In this document: positions 1-5,607 of the stretch, one piece after another | Position numbering within the stretch: the first letter of the stretch is position 1 | How the letters are laid out: each line of letters begins with the position of its first letter | Source: Caldisericaceae bacterium | GTDB taxonomy: Bacteria; Caldisericota; Caldisericia; Caldisericales; Caldisericaceae | Direction: 5' to 3' | DNA: 5,607 bases | Assembly (NCBI GenBank): GCA_021161495.1 | Contig: JAGHAO010000223.1 | Coordinates: forward strand, 1-5,607 | Notes under the pieces: model-generated | The model's database searches: none | The model's input: only the letters and a program-made list of their open reading frames with translations | What the model was told of the DNA's origin: nothing | Translations under genes and position numbers: made by a program

Positions 1-621
1 GAATACAAAAAGCGCAAGCGTTAAAAGCATAGGAGCTGCCATGGGAACAGCGACGGAGAAAAAATATCTCCCTATGGAACATCCGTCAACTTGTGCAGCT
101 TCCCACGATTCATTCGGTAACGTTTTAAAGAACTGCCTCATAAGAAAAATTCCGAACACGCTCGCACCCCATGGGACAATCATTGCCTGATAAGTGTTAA
201 GCCAATGAAGGTTTTTTAAAATAACATAGTTAGGAATGAGAAGCATCTCTCCCGGAATCATCATTAATCCGAGCAGGAGAACGAAAATTTTGTCCCTCAA
301 AGGGAATTTTATTTTTGCAAATGCAAATCCGGCAAGTGTAGAATTAAGAACAGAAAGAACTGTTGTAGTCATCGCTATAAAAAGGGTATTTCCTATATAC
401 CTCCACCAGGAAATTCCAAACGGAGGATTTTTCCACATCTCGACATAGTTTCCGAAATAAAAATCAGGAACCAATTTAGGAGGAAACCTAAACAACGTTG
501 ACATTTTATCAAGCGAAGAAACGACCATCCAATAGAACGGAAACGCCATAACTATAACGGCAATAGTCAGAATAAAATACGTAAAGAAAACAGACCATTT
601 GAATTTACTCTTCTTAGCCAT
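1..621 (-). CDS. Carbohydrate ABC transporter permease, MalG/UgpE type (3' end cut by window)
   Basis: This is the second inner-membrane permease subunit of a sugar or polyol ABC importer (MalG/UgpE-like branch). It would pair with the adjacent MalF-like subunit to form the translocation channel. The visible part is 207 residues with no stop; relatives are about 275-280 residues, so roughly 70 C-terminal residues lie outside the window. Helices are visible at about residues 8-30, 72-97, 111-133 and 145-165, with a fifth starting near 188. The loop that docks on the ATPase is present as EAA at 174-176, DG at 179-180 and a conserved proline at 193. FPFYWMVVSSL (27-37) and RYIGNTL (74-80) are typical of the family. 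The ATG at 621 is supported by AAGGAGG (628-634) six bases upstream. The gene overlaps the end of the upstream permease by 8 bases, so translation is probably coupled. The substrate cannot be read from the sequence. Confidence 0.93.
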   Translation of the reverse strand, partial: MAKKSKFKWSVFFTYFILTIAVIVMAFPFYWMVVSSLDKMSTLFRFPPKLVPDFYFGNYVEMWKNPPFGISWWRYIGNTLFIAMTTTVLSVLNSTLAGFAFAKIKFPLRDKIFVLLLGLMMIPGEMLLIPNYVILKNLHWLNTYQAMIVPWGASVFGIFLMRQFFKTLPNESWEAAQVDGCSIGRYFFSVAVPMAAPMLLTLALFVF

Positions 622-1582
622 TCGATTCCTCCTTGCGTTCTTCACCCGCATAGAACACCTTTCTTCCAGTAAACTTCATATTCAAAAGAGTCAAAGCAAA
701 TATGAACAGGAACAGCATAACCGCAACAGCACTTGCATAACCTGCTCTCCAATCCTGGAACGCTTTTACATATAGATAAAACCCCATTGTCGTAGTGCTA
801 TTATACGGACCACCGCTTGTCATAACAAATACGGGGGTAAACATCTTAAACGCACCAATCATTGATATTATCAAGATAAAGAATGTAGTCGGCGAAAGAA
901 GAGGCCATATCACATTCCAAAAAACTCCGTTTGCATTTGCACCGTCTATTTCGGCAGCTTCCTTTAACTCGGGAGAAATACCTGAAAGCCCCGCCATAAA
1001 TATAATCGTATCAAAGCCTATCTCATGCCAAGATACATATATAACGATTGCAACAAGTGCCGGCGGGAAACTTAAAAGCCACTTCACCGTGGGAAGATGC
1101 AACATTGTGAAAAATGCATTTATGATACCGTATTTCTCTTCGTTAAACATCCACATCCAAACAATGGAAGTTGCAACAAGAGGCGTAACATAAGAGAGAA
1201 ATATGCCGAGCCTGAAAAACCCCCTAAAACGAATTGGTTTCATAAGAAGGACTGCAAGAACCAAAGAAATTGATATTTGAAGCGGAACGCTCATTGCAAC
1301 ATATTCCACCGTTACGAGAACAGAATGCCAAAATTCGGGAGCATAAGGTGAACGGAAAAGAAGGTTTTCGTAGTTCTGGAGCCCGATAAACTGTTTCGGG
1401 CCTATCATATTCCACTTCAAGGTGCTGATATAAAAAACAAAAATTGATGGAAAAATAGAAAAAACCAACAAAATTAAAGTTGCCGGAGAAATAAAGAGAT
1501 AACCTGTAAGCGCTTCTTTAATACGTTTAATACGCTTCCTGCGTTTGGATACTTCTTCGTTATAAACCTCTTTCTCAGCCAT
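614..1582 (-). CDS. Carbohydrate ABC transporter permease, MalF/UgpA type
   Basis: This is the first inner-membrane permease subunit of a sugar-type ABC importer. It is 322 residues, slightly longer than the usual 290-310 because of a charged N-terminal tail rich in K and R (residues 12-23). The family opening ALTGYLFISPA is at 24-34. Helices lie at about 26-51, 88-113, 123-146, 173-195, 230-252 and 284-304. The cytoplasmic EAA loop that contacts the ATPase is clear: EAA at 208-210, DGA at 213-215 and IWPLLSP at 225-231. The MTSGGP motif at 254-259 is also typical of this branch. The ATG at 1582 is chosen because AAGGAG (1589-1594) sits six bases upstream. The last 8 bases overlap the next permease gene. 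It is the first gene of its transcription unit, directly behind a consensus promoter. A binding-protein gene is usually found upstream of such genes, but none is here. The substrate is unknown; glycerol-3-phosphate, maltose or another oligosaccharide would all fit. Confidence 0.95.
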   Translation of the reverse strand: MAEKEVYNEEVSKRRKRIKRIKEALTGYLFISPATLILLVFSIFPSIFVFYISTLKWNMIGPKQFIGLQNYENLLFRSPYAPEFWHSVLVTVEYVAMSVPLQISISLVLAVLLMKPIRFRGFFRLGIFLSYVTPLVATSIVWMWMFNEEKYGIINAFFTMLHLPTVKWLLSFPPALVAIVIYVSWHEIGFDTIIFMAGLSGISPELKEAAEIDGANANGVFWNVIWPLLSPTTFFILIISMIGAFKMFTPVFVMTSGGPYNSTTTMGFYLYVKAFQDWRAGYASAVAVMLFLFIFALTLLNMKFTGRKVFYAGEERKEESNG

Positions 1583-1611
1583 ACCATTCTCCTTTCTCGT
1601 TCTGCATTGTC

Positions 1612-1640
1612 ATTATATTCAAATGCTGTTTCTTTGTCAA
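1612..1640 (-). promoter_or_regulatory. Consensus sigma70-type promoter of the ABC permease genes
   Basis: On the minus strand, TTGACA (1640-1635) and TATAAT (1617-1612) are separated by exactly 17 bases. Both hexamers match the housekeeping sigma consensus at every position. Transcription should start near 1605-1606, giving a leader of about 23 bases that contains the AAGGAG ribosome site and the ATG at 1582. A perfect match at ideal spacing in an intergenic gap, in the right orientation, is unlikely by chance. Such a strong promoter on a transporter often implies repressor control, and a candidate operator repeat lies just upstream. Confidence 0.85.
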
Positions 1641-1645
1641 ATTAT

Positions 1646-1663
1646 ATATCCAATAATATCCAA
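1646..1663 (-). repeat. Direct repeat TTGGATAT x2 upstream of the -35 box, possible operator or UP element
   Basis: Two identical 8-base copies of TTGGATAT occur on the minus strand at 1663-1656 and 1653-1646, ten bases apart, which is one helical turn. The second copy ends five bases upstream of the TTGACA box. The in-phase spacing and position would suit a regulator binding one face of the helix, or an AT-rich UP element. The regulator is not identifiable, and in such AT-rich DNA a short repeat could be chance. Confidence 0.4.
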
Positions 1664-1665
1664 AT

Positions 1666-2757
1666 TTACAGAATTTCAAAGGGCGATCTTTCGTCTTCAA
1701 ACTTCATAATATCAATATTATCAGGCAAAACTTCTTTTAGGCGTTCTTCCATGGCACAGGCAAAGAATTTTTCGGTATCAAAATGCTCCACATCAATCAA
1801 GTTTAATCCTATCTCTCTTGCGCGCATTGCAGTATGGTATGTAATGTCACCCGTGATAAAAACATCCACATCCATACTCGCAACACTTTCTACAAGAGAA
1901 CTTCCGGCACCCGTGCATAATGCAACCTTTTTTACAGATGCATCCGGATAGCCTACAAACCTTACGTAACGCGCATTTAACGTTTCTTTCACAAAGCCCG
2001 CAAAGTCGGCAAGAGAGTATGTTTTTTCCAATACACCTTCCATACCTATGCCAAAATTTACAGAGCGCTTCAACTCGAATATATCGTAAGCAGGTTCTTC
2101 GTAAGGGTGGGCCGAAAGCAACGCATTTATAACTTTTCTCAAGTTTCTTTCGTTTACAACGGTTTCAACCTTCGTTTCTTCCGTTTTTGAAAGTTTCCCG
2201 ATCTCACCTATGAAAGGATCTGTTCCTTCAAGAGGACGGAAAGTACCTATACCCTCAACGTTAAACGAAGATTTGTCGTAACCACCGATTTTTCCGGCAC
2301 CCGCATTAAATACCGCTTCACGCACTGAGTCTGCAAAATTACGAGGCACGTAAAAAGAGAATTTATATATCTTTTCGGCAGCCGGTTGCAGAGAAGATTC
2401 TTTTTTAATACCCAACAGATTTCCCACGTAGTCGTTCAGCCCGTTTTCCGCAATATCGAAGTTCGTATGTGCCGCTATTATGTTCAGCCCGTTTGCAATT
2501 GCCTTATAAAGTAACGGTTTTTCTCTTTTGGTTATCCTTTTTGTAGCAAAAAACAAAATCGGGTGATGAGTAAGTAACACATTCGCACCGTTTTTAATCG
2601 CAAAATCCACGGAGCCCTTCGATACATCAAGGGCAAGTACGATTTTATTTATCTCCGCATCTTCGTCGCCGAACTGAATGCCGGAATTGTCATAAGATTC
2701 CTGCAAAAAAAACGGAGCAAAACTATCAATGCTGTTCAGTAATTCCTTTATCTTCAT
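1666..2757 (-). CDS. Nif3-like dinuclear metal centre protein (DUF34), long form with PII/CutA-like insert
   Basis: This is a 363-residue member of the Nif3/YbgI/YqfO family, cytoplasmic proteins that form hexameric toroids with two metal ions per subunit. They are often labelled 'GTP cyclohydrolase 1 type 2 homolog', but their physiological role is unsettled. The opening MKIKELLNSIDSFAP is typical. Metal ligands by family pattern are H64 and H65 (LLTHHP), H97 and D101 (AHTNFD), and H325 and E329 (HFDTE). The middle, about residues 125-240, is the extra domain found in the long forms such as YqfO and SA1388, marked by HPYEEPAYDI at 217-226. Length matches those forms (about 365-370). The ATG at 2757 is preferred over a TTG 39 bases upstream because the family's N-terminus begins there and AAGGAG (2768-2773) precedes it. 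Its start lies inside the upstream membrane-protein gene (32-base overlap), implying co-transcription and probably coupled translation. Confidence 0.93.
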   Translation of the reverse strand: MKIKELLNSIDSFAPFFLQESYDNSGIQFGDEDAEINKIVLALDVSKGSVDFAIKNGANVLLTHHPILFFATKRITKREKPLLYKAIANGLNIIAAHTNFDIAENGLNDYVGNLLGIKKESSLQPAAEKIYKFSFYVPRNFADSVREAVFNAGAGKIGGYDKSSFNVEGIGTFRPLEGTDPFIGEIGKLSKTEETKVETVVNERNLRKVINALLSAHPYEEPAYDIFELKRSVNFGIGMEGVLEKTYSLADFAGFVKETLNARYVRFVGYPDASVKKVALCTGAGSSLVESVASMDVDVFITGDITYHTAMRAREIGLNLIDVEHFDTEKFFACAMEERLKEVLPDNIDIMKFEDERSPFEIL

Positions 2758-3301
2758 TTTTCTTGTACTCCTTTTCAATTCTAAGATACGGAACAAGCCA
2801 TACGAATAAACCGATTATCATTGACACTGCCGATTTTATCATTCCTTCAACATTGGGAGCATAAGTCACCTTCGGTTCGGCAGGAATTTTCTGCCCGGGA
2901 TTCGAGGGAACGTTTTTATAAGAGTAATTCGCCTTCATTATATTTGAGCCGAAACCGATAAAAGAAGAAAGCACAATTATTATTCCTATAAAAGAGACGA
3001 TGTAAAAAAACAAACTCCCCCAAAAATCTTCTTCCGTTTCTTTCACTTCACGTTTATTTTTGCCAAGCCTTCCCTCTCTGACAATAATTTTCCAATGGTA
3101 CAAAAAAATAAAAAGTCCGCCTAAAAACGCAAATATGCTGGAAAATAGTTCGGAATATAGATAGTCTATGTTTCTGCTCTTCGCAAGCATATCTATGAGC
3201 AAATTACTTCCGTGCAGCAAACCTACAACAAATGTAACCAAGCCTACGAGACTTACCGCATAAAGATAAATGCTTCTCAAAACATCGGTTTTATTTTTCA
3301 T
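2726..3301 (-). CDS. Four-helix membrane protein, DUF5671-like
   Basis: This is a 191-residue integral membrane protein of unknown function. Hydrophobic helices lie at about residues 10-35, 50-70, 95-117 and 155-173, with basic stretches after helix 2 (KIIVREGRLGKNKR) and after helix 4 (RIEKEYKK). The first helix pair resembles the DUF5671 domain as I remember it; that assignment is tentative. The protein looks like two copies of one helical hairpin: SIYLYAVSLVG (10-20) matches SLFFYIVSFIG (96-106), and GSN recurs at 31-33 and 118-120. A Pro-rich loop at 131-150 follows helix 3 and is probably exposed outside the membrane. There is no signal peptide apart from helix 1, and no catalytic motif is visible. 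The ATG at 3301 is backed by AGGAGG six bases upstream. The gene starts 18 bases after the tRNA and overlaps nif3 by 32 bases, so it probably shares their transcript. Confidence 0.85.
   Translation of the reverse strand: MKNKTDVLRSIYLYAVSLVGLVTFVVGLLHGSNLLIDMLAKSRNIDYLYSELFSSIFAFLGGLFIFLYHWKIIVREGRLGKNKREVKETEEDFWGSLFFYIVSFIGIIIVLSSFIGFGSNIMKANYSYKNVPSNPGQKIPAEPKVTYAPNVEGMIKSAVSMIIGLFVWLVPYLRIEKEYKKNEDKGITEQH
2768..2775 (-). promoter_or_regulatory. Ribosome binding site that decides the nif3 start
   Basis: AAAAGGAG lies on the minus strand inside the end of the upstream reading frame. The spacer to the ATG at 2757 is ten bases, longer than the six seen at the other starts in this window, but still workable. 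The alternative TTG at 2796 has no comparable site and would add 13 residues not expected for the family. Confidence 0.7.
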
Positions 3302-3319
3302 TTTTTCCCTCCTAAAAAA

Positions 3320-3396
3320 TGGCGCGCCCAGCAGGAGTCGAACCTGTAACCTACGGTTCCGTAGACCGTCGCTCTATCCAATTGAGCTATGGGCGC
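3320..3396 (-). tRNA. tRNA-Arg, anticodon ACG (A34 presumably edited to inosine)
   Basis: A complete 77-base cloverleaf is readable, with CCA encoded at 3322-3320. The acceptor stem is GCGCCCA/TGGGCGC, fully paired; the D-stem is GCTC/GAGC; the anticodon stem is ACGGT/ACCGT, fully paired; the loop is CTACGGA with anticodon ACG at 3362-3360. The variable loop is AGGTT. The T-arm ACAGG-TTCGACT-CCTGC has one mismatch, A49-C65. The arginine identity elements A20 and C35 are present and the discriminator is G73. ACG normally decodes CGN codons (CGU, CGC, CGA) after A34 is deaminated by TadA. The gene lies between the exonuclease/DinG-like gene and the membrane-protein gene on the same strand. No terminator hairpin follows, only a run of six T bases. 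Confidence 0.97.
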
Positions 3397-3403
3397 CTGA
3401 TTA

Positions 3404-3431
3404 ATTATAATACATTTGCCTATAAACTCAA
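3404..3431 (-). promoter_or_regulatory. Promoter of the tRNA-Arg gene (and probably the genes after it)
   Basis: On the minus strand a perfect TATAAT -10 box lies at 3409-3404 and TTGAGT, four of six matches to the -35 consensus, at 3431-3426, with a 16-base spacer. The expected start near 3397 would give the tRNA almost no 5' leader. The -35 box overlaps the TGA stop codon (3430-3428) of the preceding gene, so the promoter is squeezed into a 31-base gap. Without a terminator after the tRNA, it could also drive the membrane protein and nif3. Confidence 0.7.
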
Positions 3432-5607
3432 ATATTGCGTTTCCGCCAATTGGAAAGCATAAACATAAGGGCATGCTCCCCATCAACAAACAAAGGAAAA
3501 GATACGAAGTCGTTTCCGAATCGTGTCCTGAAAGAAGGAGTTTTAAACCTGCCGTCAAAATAGTATATCTCTGCTGTTTTCACGTTCTGCAAAAGTTCCG
3601 CCGCCACATTTTTCATTATATAAACAGAATACAAAAGTATTTGACCTCTGTTTTTCCCGTAAAAAGAAGGAGTTACGGAAGGAAGTCTAACAAAATAAAT
3701 TTCATCGTAGCCTCCGGAAAAAGAAGTATCGTAAAGATACAAATCCACTTCCCCGTGCTCCGATTTAAGGTCGATGCCTCTCGCTTTTGCATCAACGCCG
3801 TTCCTCTTTAATAAAAAATATACCTTTTTTAACGTTTCGGTTGAAGAAAATAACATAATCGCCCTTTTGCCCGGTATGTGCACTTTGTTAAAAAAGTCTG
3901 CGAACTCAGCGGTAAATTCGTCTCTGTTGGGAGAATGCATAAAAAGAGGCACAATGGACACAAATTTTCCGTTCATCGCATTTTTGCCGGATAGATCCTT
4001 ACCGCTTATTCCGGTAAAATCCTTCAGAACATTTTTCGAATCATCGGCACTTAAAATCGGCGTAAAGAATAGAATATTTTCCACTCTGTCCCTAATGAAC
4101 GAAAAAACCTCTTTTGTTCTTTTGTTCGCACCGAAAATTACGGGACTATCTCCTCTCCGTTCCATCCAAAAATACTCCTTTTCAAAAAAGCTTTTAAGAA
4201 GAGGGTTATCAAAATTCGAGAAGAGCATTCTCATTTCATCGGCAGCCCATTTTACATCCTCTCCGATGCTTTTCTCTTCAAGTGTTCTAAACACTTCTTT
4301 AATGCGTTCCACTCTATTCTTATCAAATTTGTAAAAATTCGCAAAAAACAGAAAGTCATTCTGGGAAAAACCCGTTTTAGAAGAATAAAAAGCCTTGATT
4401 AATCTGTACGAGTTTAAAAAAACAAGTTTTCTTCCGGAAATATCAAATACATTGCTCAAATCGTTAAAGAAAAAACTATGCGGAAGAACAACGATATCAC
4501 TTTCCTGCGTCCTCCGAATCGCCTCTTTCAAAGGGCAAACGCTTTCATACTCACATTCCTTTTCGTTGTCGCAAAAGGAAAGAAGCCTCAAAAGAGGATT
4601 CTTTAAAATATGGGTCGGAGCGTTTTTCAATAAAAAATCTCTCGTTTTGTACAGGTAAGAAAACAATGTGGCAAAACTCATCCGCAAATTATCCGTAATG
4701 AGCTCGGGATGAGCAATGAGGTAATCTATTTTTTTAGGGCACACAAATCTGCTGAAATTATTCAGGCAAAAAACTTTTAACCCTTCCTCGCGGGCGGACG
4801 AAACAATTTTGTCTTTTAACGAAGAATTATATACGGAGACGGCGAGTTTTTCCTCCGAGGGGAGGCTCACAATCCAATCGATAAGTTCGTTTTCCGAGAA
4901 GTTTTCCGCATACACAATACCTTCGGAAAAATATTTTTTAAGAGGAGACTCTTTCCCTCTTAAAACACCGAAAGGAAGAGTTTGCGTCTCGGAAATATTA
5001 CCGCTACTTTTCCATATAAAATCTTCTTCATTTTCTTCGGGTTTTTCCCACTTGTCGCCAAAAATACTTTCAAAATGCCTGATGGGACGGGAAATGCTTT
5101 TAATCTTGTGCAAAAGAAACGGTGAAGCATTATCTTTTTCATAAGATATTTTATCAAACAAAGAGTACAGCATCATCGTATCGGAAAGTGCCCTGTGCGC
5201 TTTTTCCTTTTTTAAGGAAAGTGCCTTCACGAGGTTTTGGAGGCTGTGGGACGGTAAGTCGGGAAAAAATATTCGCGCAAGTTCCAGCGTGTCAAAAAAT
5301 TCGTTATCCAATCTTTTACCCATAAATTTTTCTAAGAATATTCTGTCAAAAGATACATTGTGCGCTATCAAAGGGTAACTTCCGATAAACTCTTCGAGTT
5401 TTTTCCTTATCTCCGCAGGATCCGGTGCATCCTCCACATCCTTATAAGTAATTCCGGTCAGATTCGTAACCAAAGAAGGGATATTCCTATGCGGCCTTAC
5501 AAAGGTATGGAAATGCTCAACAACTTCACCGCCTTTCACTTTAATCGCACCTATTTCTATCACTTCGTCAATATCAGGATTTAATCCGGTAGTTTCCAGA
5601 TCAAAAA
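3428..5607 (-). CDS. DEDDh 3'-5' exonuclease fused to a DinG-like domain lacking helicase motifs (5' end cut by window)
   Basis: The visible part is 725 residues; the frame stays open to the window edge, so the start is outside and probably fewer than ten residues are missing. A GTG at 5563 is internal, because FDLETTG lies upstream of it in frame. Counting from the first whole codon (5605), residues 1-155 are a DnaQ/PolC-type exonuclease: D2 and E4 (FDLETTG), D87 (HNVSFD), H137 and D142 (HRALSD). All five catalytic positions are present. The rest follows the DinG/XPD helicase layout: RFVCPKK with C289, then C345, C351 and C357 in C-x5-C-x5-CP spacing, then DIVVLPHSFFF as in DinG. However, the Walker A position reads about NFSENE (235-240), the DEAH box reads NSYR (398-401), and QxxGRxxR reads NVAAELLQ (666-673). 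Exo-DinG fusions such as B. subtilis DinG are about 900 residues, so this one is also shortened. It is likely a nuclease with a predicted Fe-S structural module rather than a helicase. No frameshift is seen. Confidence 0.85.
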   Translation of the reverse strand, partial: FDLETTGLNPDIDEVIEIGAIKVKGGEVVEHFHTFVRPHRNIPSLVTNLTGITYKDVEDAPDPAEIRKKLEEFIGSYPLIAHNVSFDRIFLEKFMGKRLDNEFFDTLELARIFFPDLPSHSLQNLVKALSLKKEKAHRALSDTMMLYSLFDKISYEKDNASPFLLHKIKSISRPIRHFESIFGDKWEKPEENEEDFIWKSSGNISETQTLPFGVLRGKESPLKKYFSEGIVYAENFSENELIDWIVSLPSEEKLAVSVYNSSLKDKIVSSAREEGLKVFCLNNFSRFVCPKKIDYLIAHPELITDNLRMSFATLFSYLYKTRDFLLKNAPTHILKNPLLRLLSFCDNEKECEYESVCPLKEAIRRTQESDIVVLPHSFFFNDLSNVFDISGRKLVFLNSYRLIKAFYSSKTGFSQNDFLFFANFYKFDKNRVERIKEVFRTLEEKSIGEDVKWAADEMRMLFSNFDNPLLKSFFEKEYFWMERRGDSPVIFGANKRTKEVFSFIRDRVENILFFTPILSADDSKNVLKDFTGISGKDLSGKNAMNGKFVSIVPLFMHSPNRDEFTAEFADFFNKVHIPGKRAIMLFSSTETLKKVYFLLKRNGVDAKARGIDLKSEHGEVDLYLYDTSFSGGYDEIYFVRLPSVTPSFYGKNRGQILLYSVYIMKNVAAELLQNVKTAEIYYFDGRFKTPSFRTRFGNDFVSFPLFVDGEHALMFMLSNWRKRNI

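Noticed and set aside
795..1193. Plus-strand frame of 132 codons opposite the MalF-type permease
   Set aside because: It is antisense to a well-conserved permease and resembles no family I know.
1583..1665. Rho-independent terminator after nif3
   Set aside because: I looked for a GC-rich hairpin followed by T bases in this gap and found none; the gap holds the repeat and promoter only.
1607..2132. Plus-strand frames opposite nif3
   Set aside because: They overlap a confident Nif3 frame, including its metal-ligand codons, and one would begin inside the promoter of the permease operon.
2758..2796. Longer nif3 starting at TTG 2796
   Set aside because: It would add 13 residues absent from the family's usual N-terminus, and it lacks a ribosome site, whereas AAGGAG precedes the ATG at 2757.
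3298..3558. 86-codon minus-strand reading frame across the tRNA
   Set aside because: It reads straight through the tRNA; the peptide APIAQLDRATVYGTVGYRFD is the familiar artefact of translating a tRNA gene. The rest overlaps the exonuclease/DinG-like gene in another frame.
3416..4334. Plus-strand open frames of 131 and 186 codons opposite the DinG-like gene
   Set aside because: They are antisense to a frame with clear domain homology, have no recognisable motifs and overlap each other. They are explained by the base composition of the real gene.
3428..5607. DinG-like gene as a pseudogene
   Set aside because: The frame is open for more than 2.1 kb with no stop or frameshift, and both the exonuclease residues and the four cysteines are intact, so function is more likely than decay.

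Overview
The window is bacterial and every gene lies on the minus strand, so transcription runs from position 5607 towards 1. It is AT-rich (roughly 40% G+C by eye), tightly packed, and has strong AGGAG-type Shine-Dalgarno sites and sigma70-type promoters. The gene content (a DinG-like protein fused to a DnaQ-type exonuclease, a long-form Nif3 protein, a DUF5671-like membrane protein and a sugar ABC transporter) suggests a low-G+C lineage such as Firmicutes, Thermotogota or Caldisericota. The sequence does not allow a firmer placement.

In transcription order, 5607-3428 is a large gene cut by the window edge. It has an intact DEDDh 3'-5' exonuclease domain followed by a DinG-like region. By eye, that region has lost its Walker A, DEAH-box and motif VI residues but keeps the four cysteines that bind the DinG/XPD iron-sulfur cluster. 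Its stop codon overlaps the promoter of a tRNA-Arg(ACG) gene (3396-3320). The tRNA is followed after 18 bases by a four-helix membrane protein (3301-2726), whose end overlaps a Nif3/DUF34 dinuclear-metal protein (2757-1666) by 32 bases. No terminator is visible between tRNA and nif3, so tRNA, membrane protein and Nif3 probably share a transcript.

An 83-base gap (1665-1583) carries a perfect-consensus promoter (TTGACA-17-TATAAT) preceded by a 10-bp-period direct repeat that may be an operator. It drives two overlapping ABC sugar-transport permease genes, MalF/UgpA-like (1582-614) and MalG/UgpE-like (621-1, cut by the window edge). No substrate-binding protein or ATPase gene lies within the window. 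If they belong to this operon they lie beyond position 1.

The most interesting item is the DinG-like protein: an exonuclease apparently fused to a helicase remnant that keeps its predicted Fe-S site but not its ATPase motifs. No gap exceeds 300 bases, and I see no CRISPR array, insertion sequence or phage gene.
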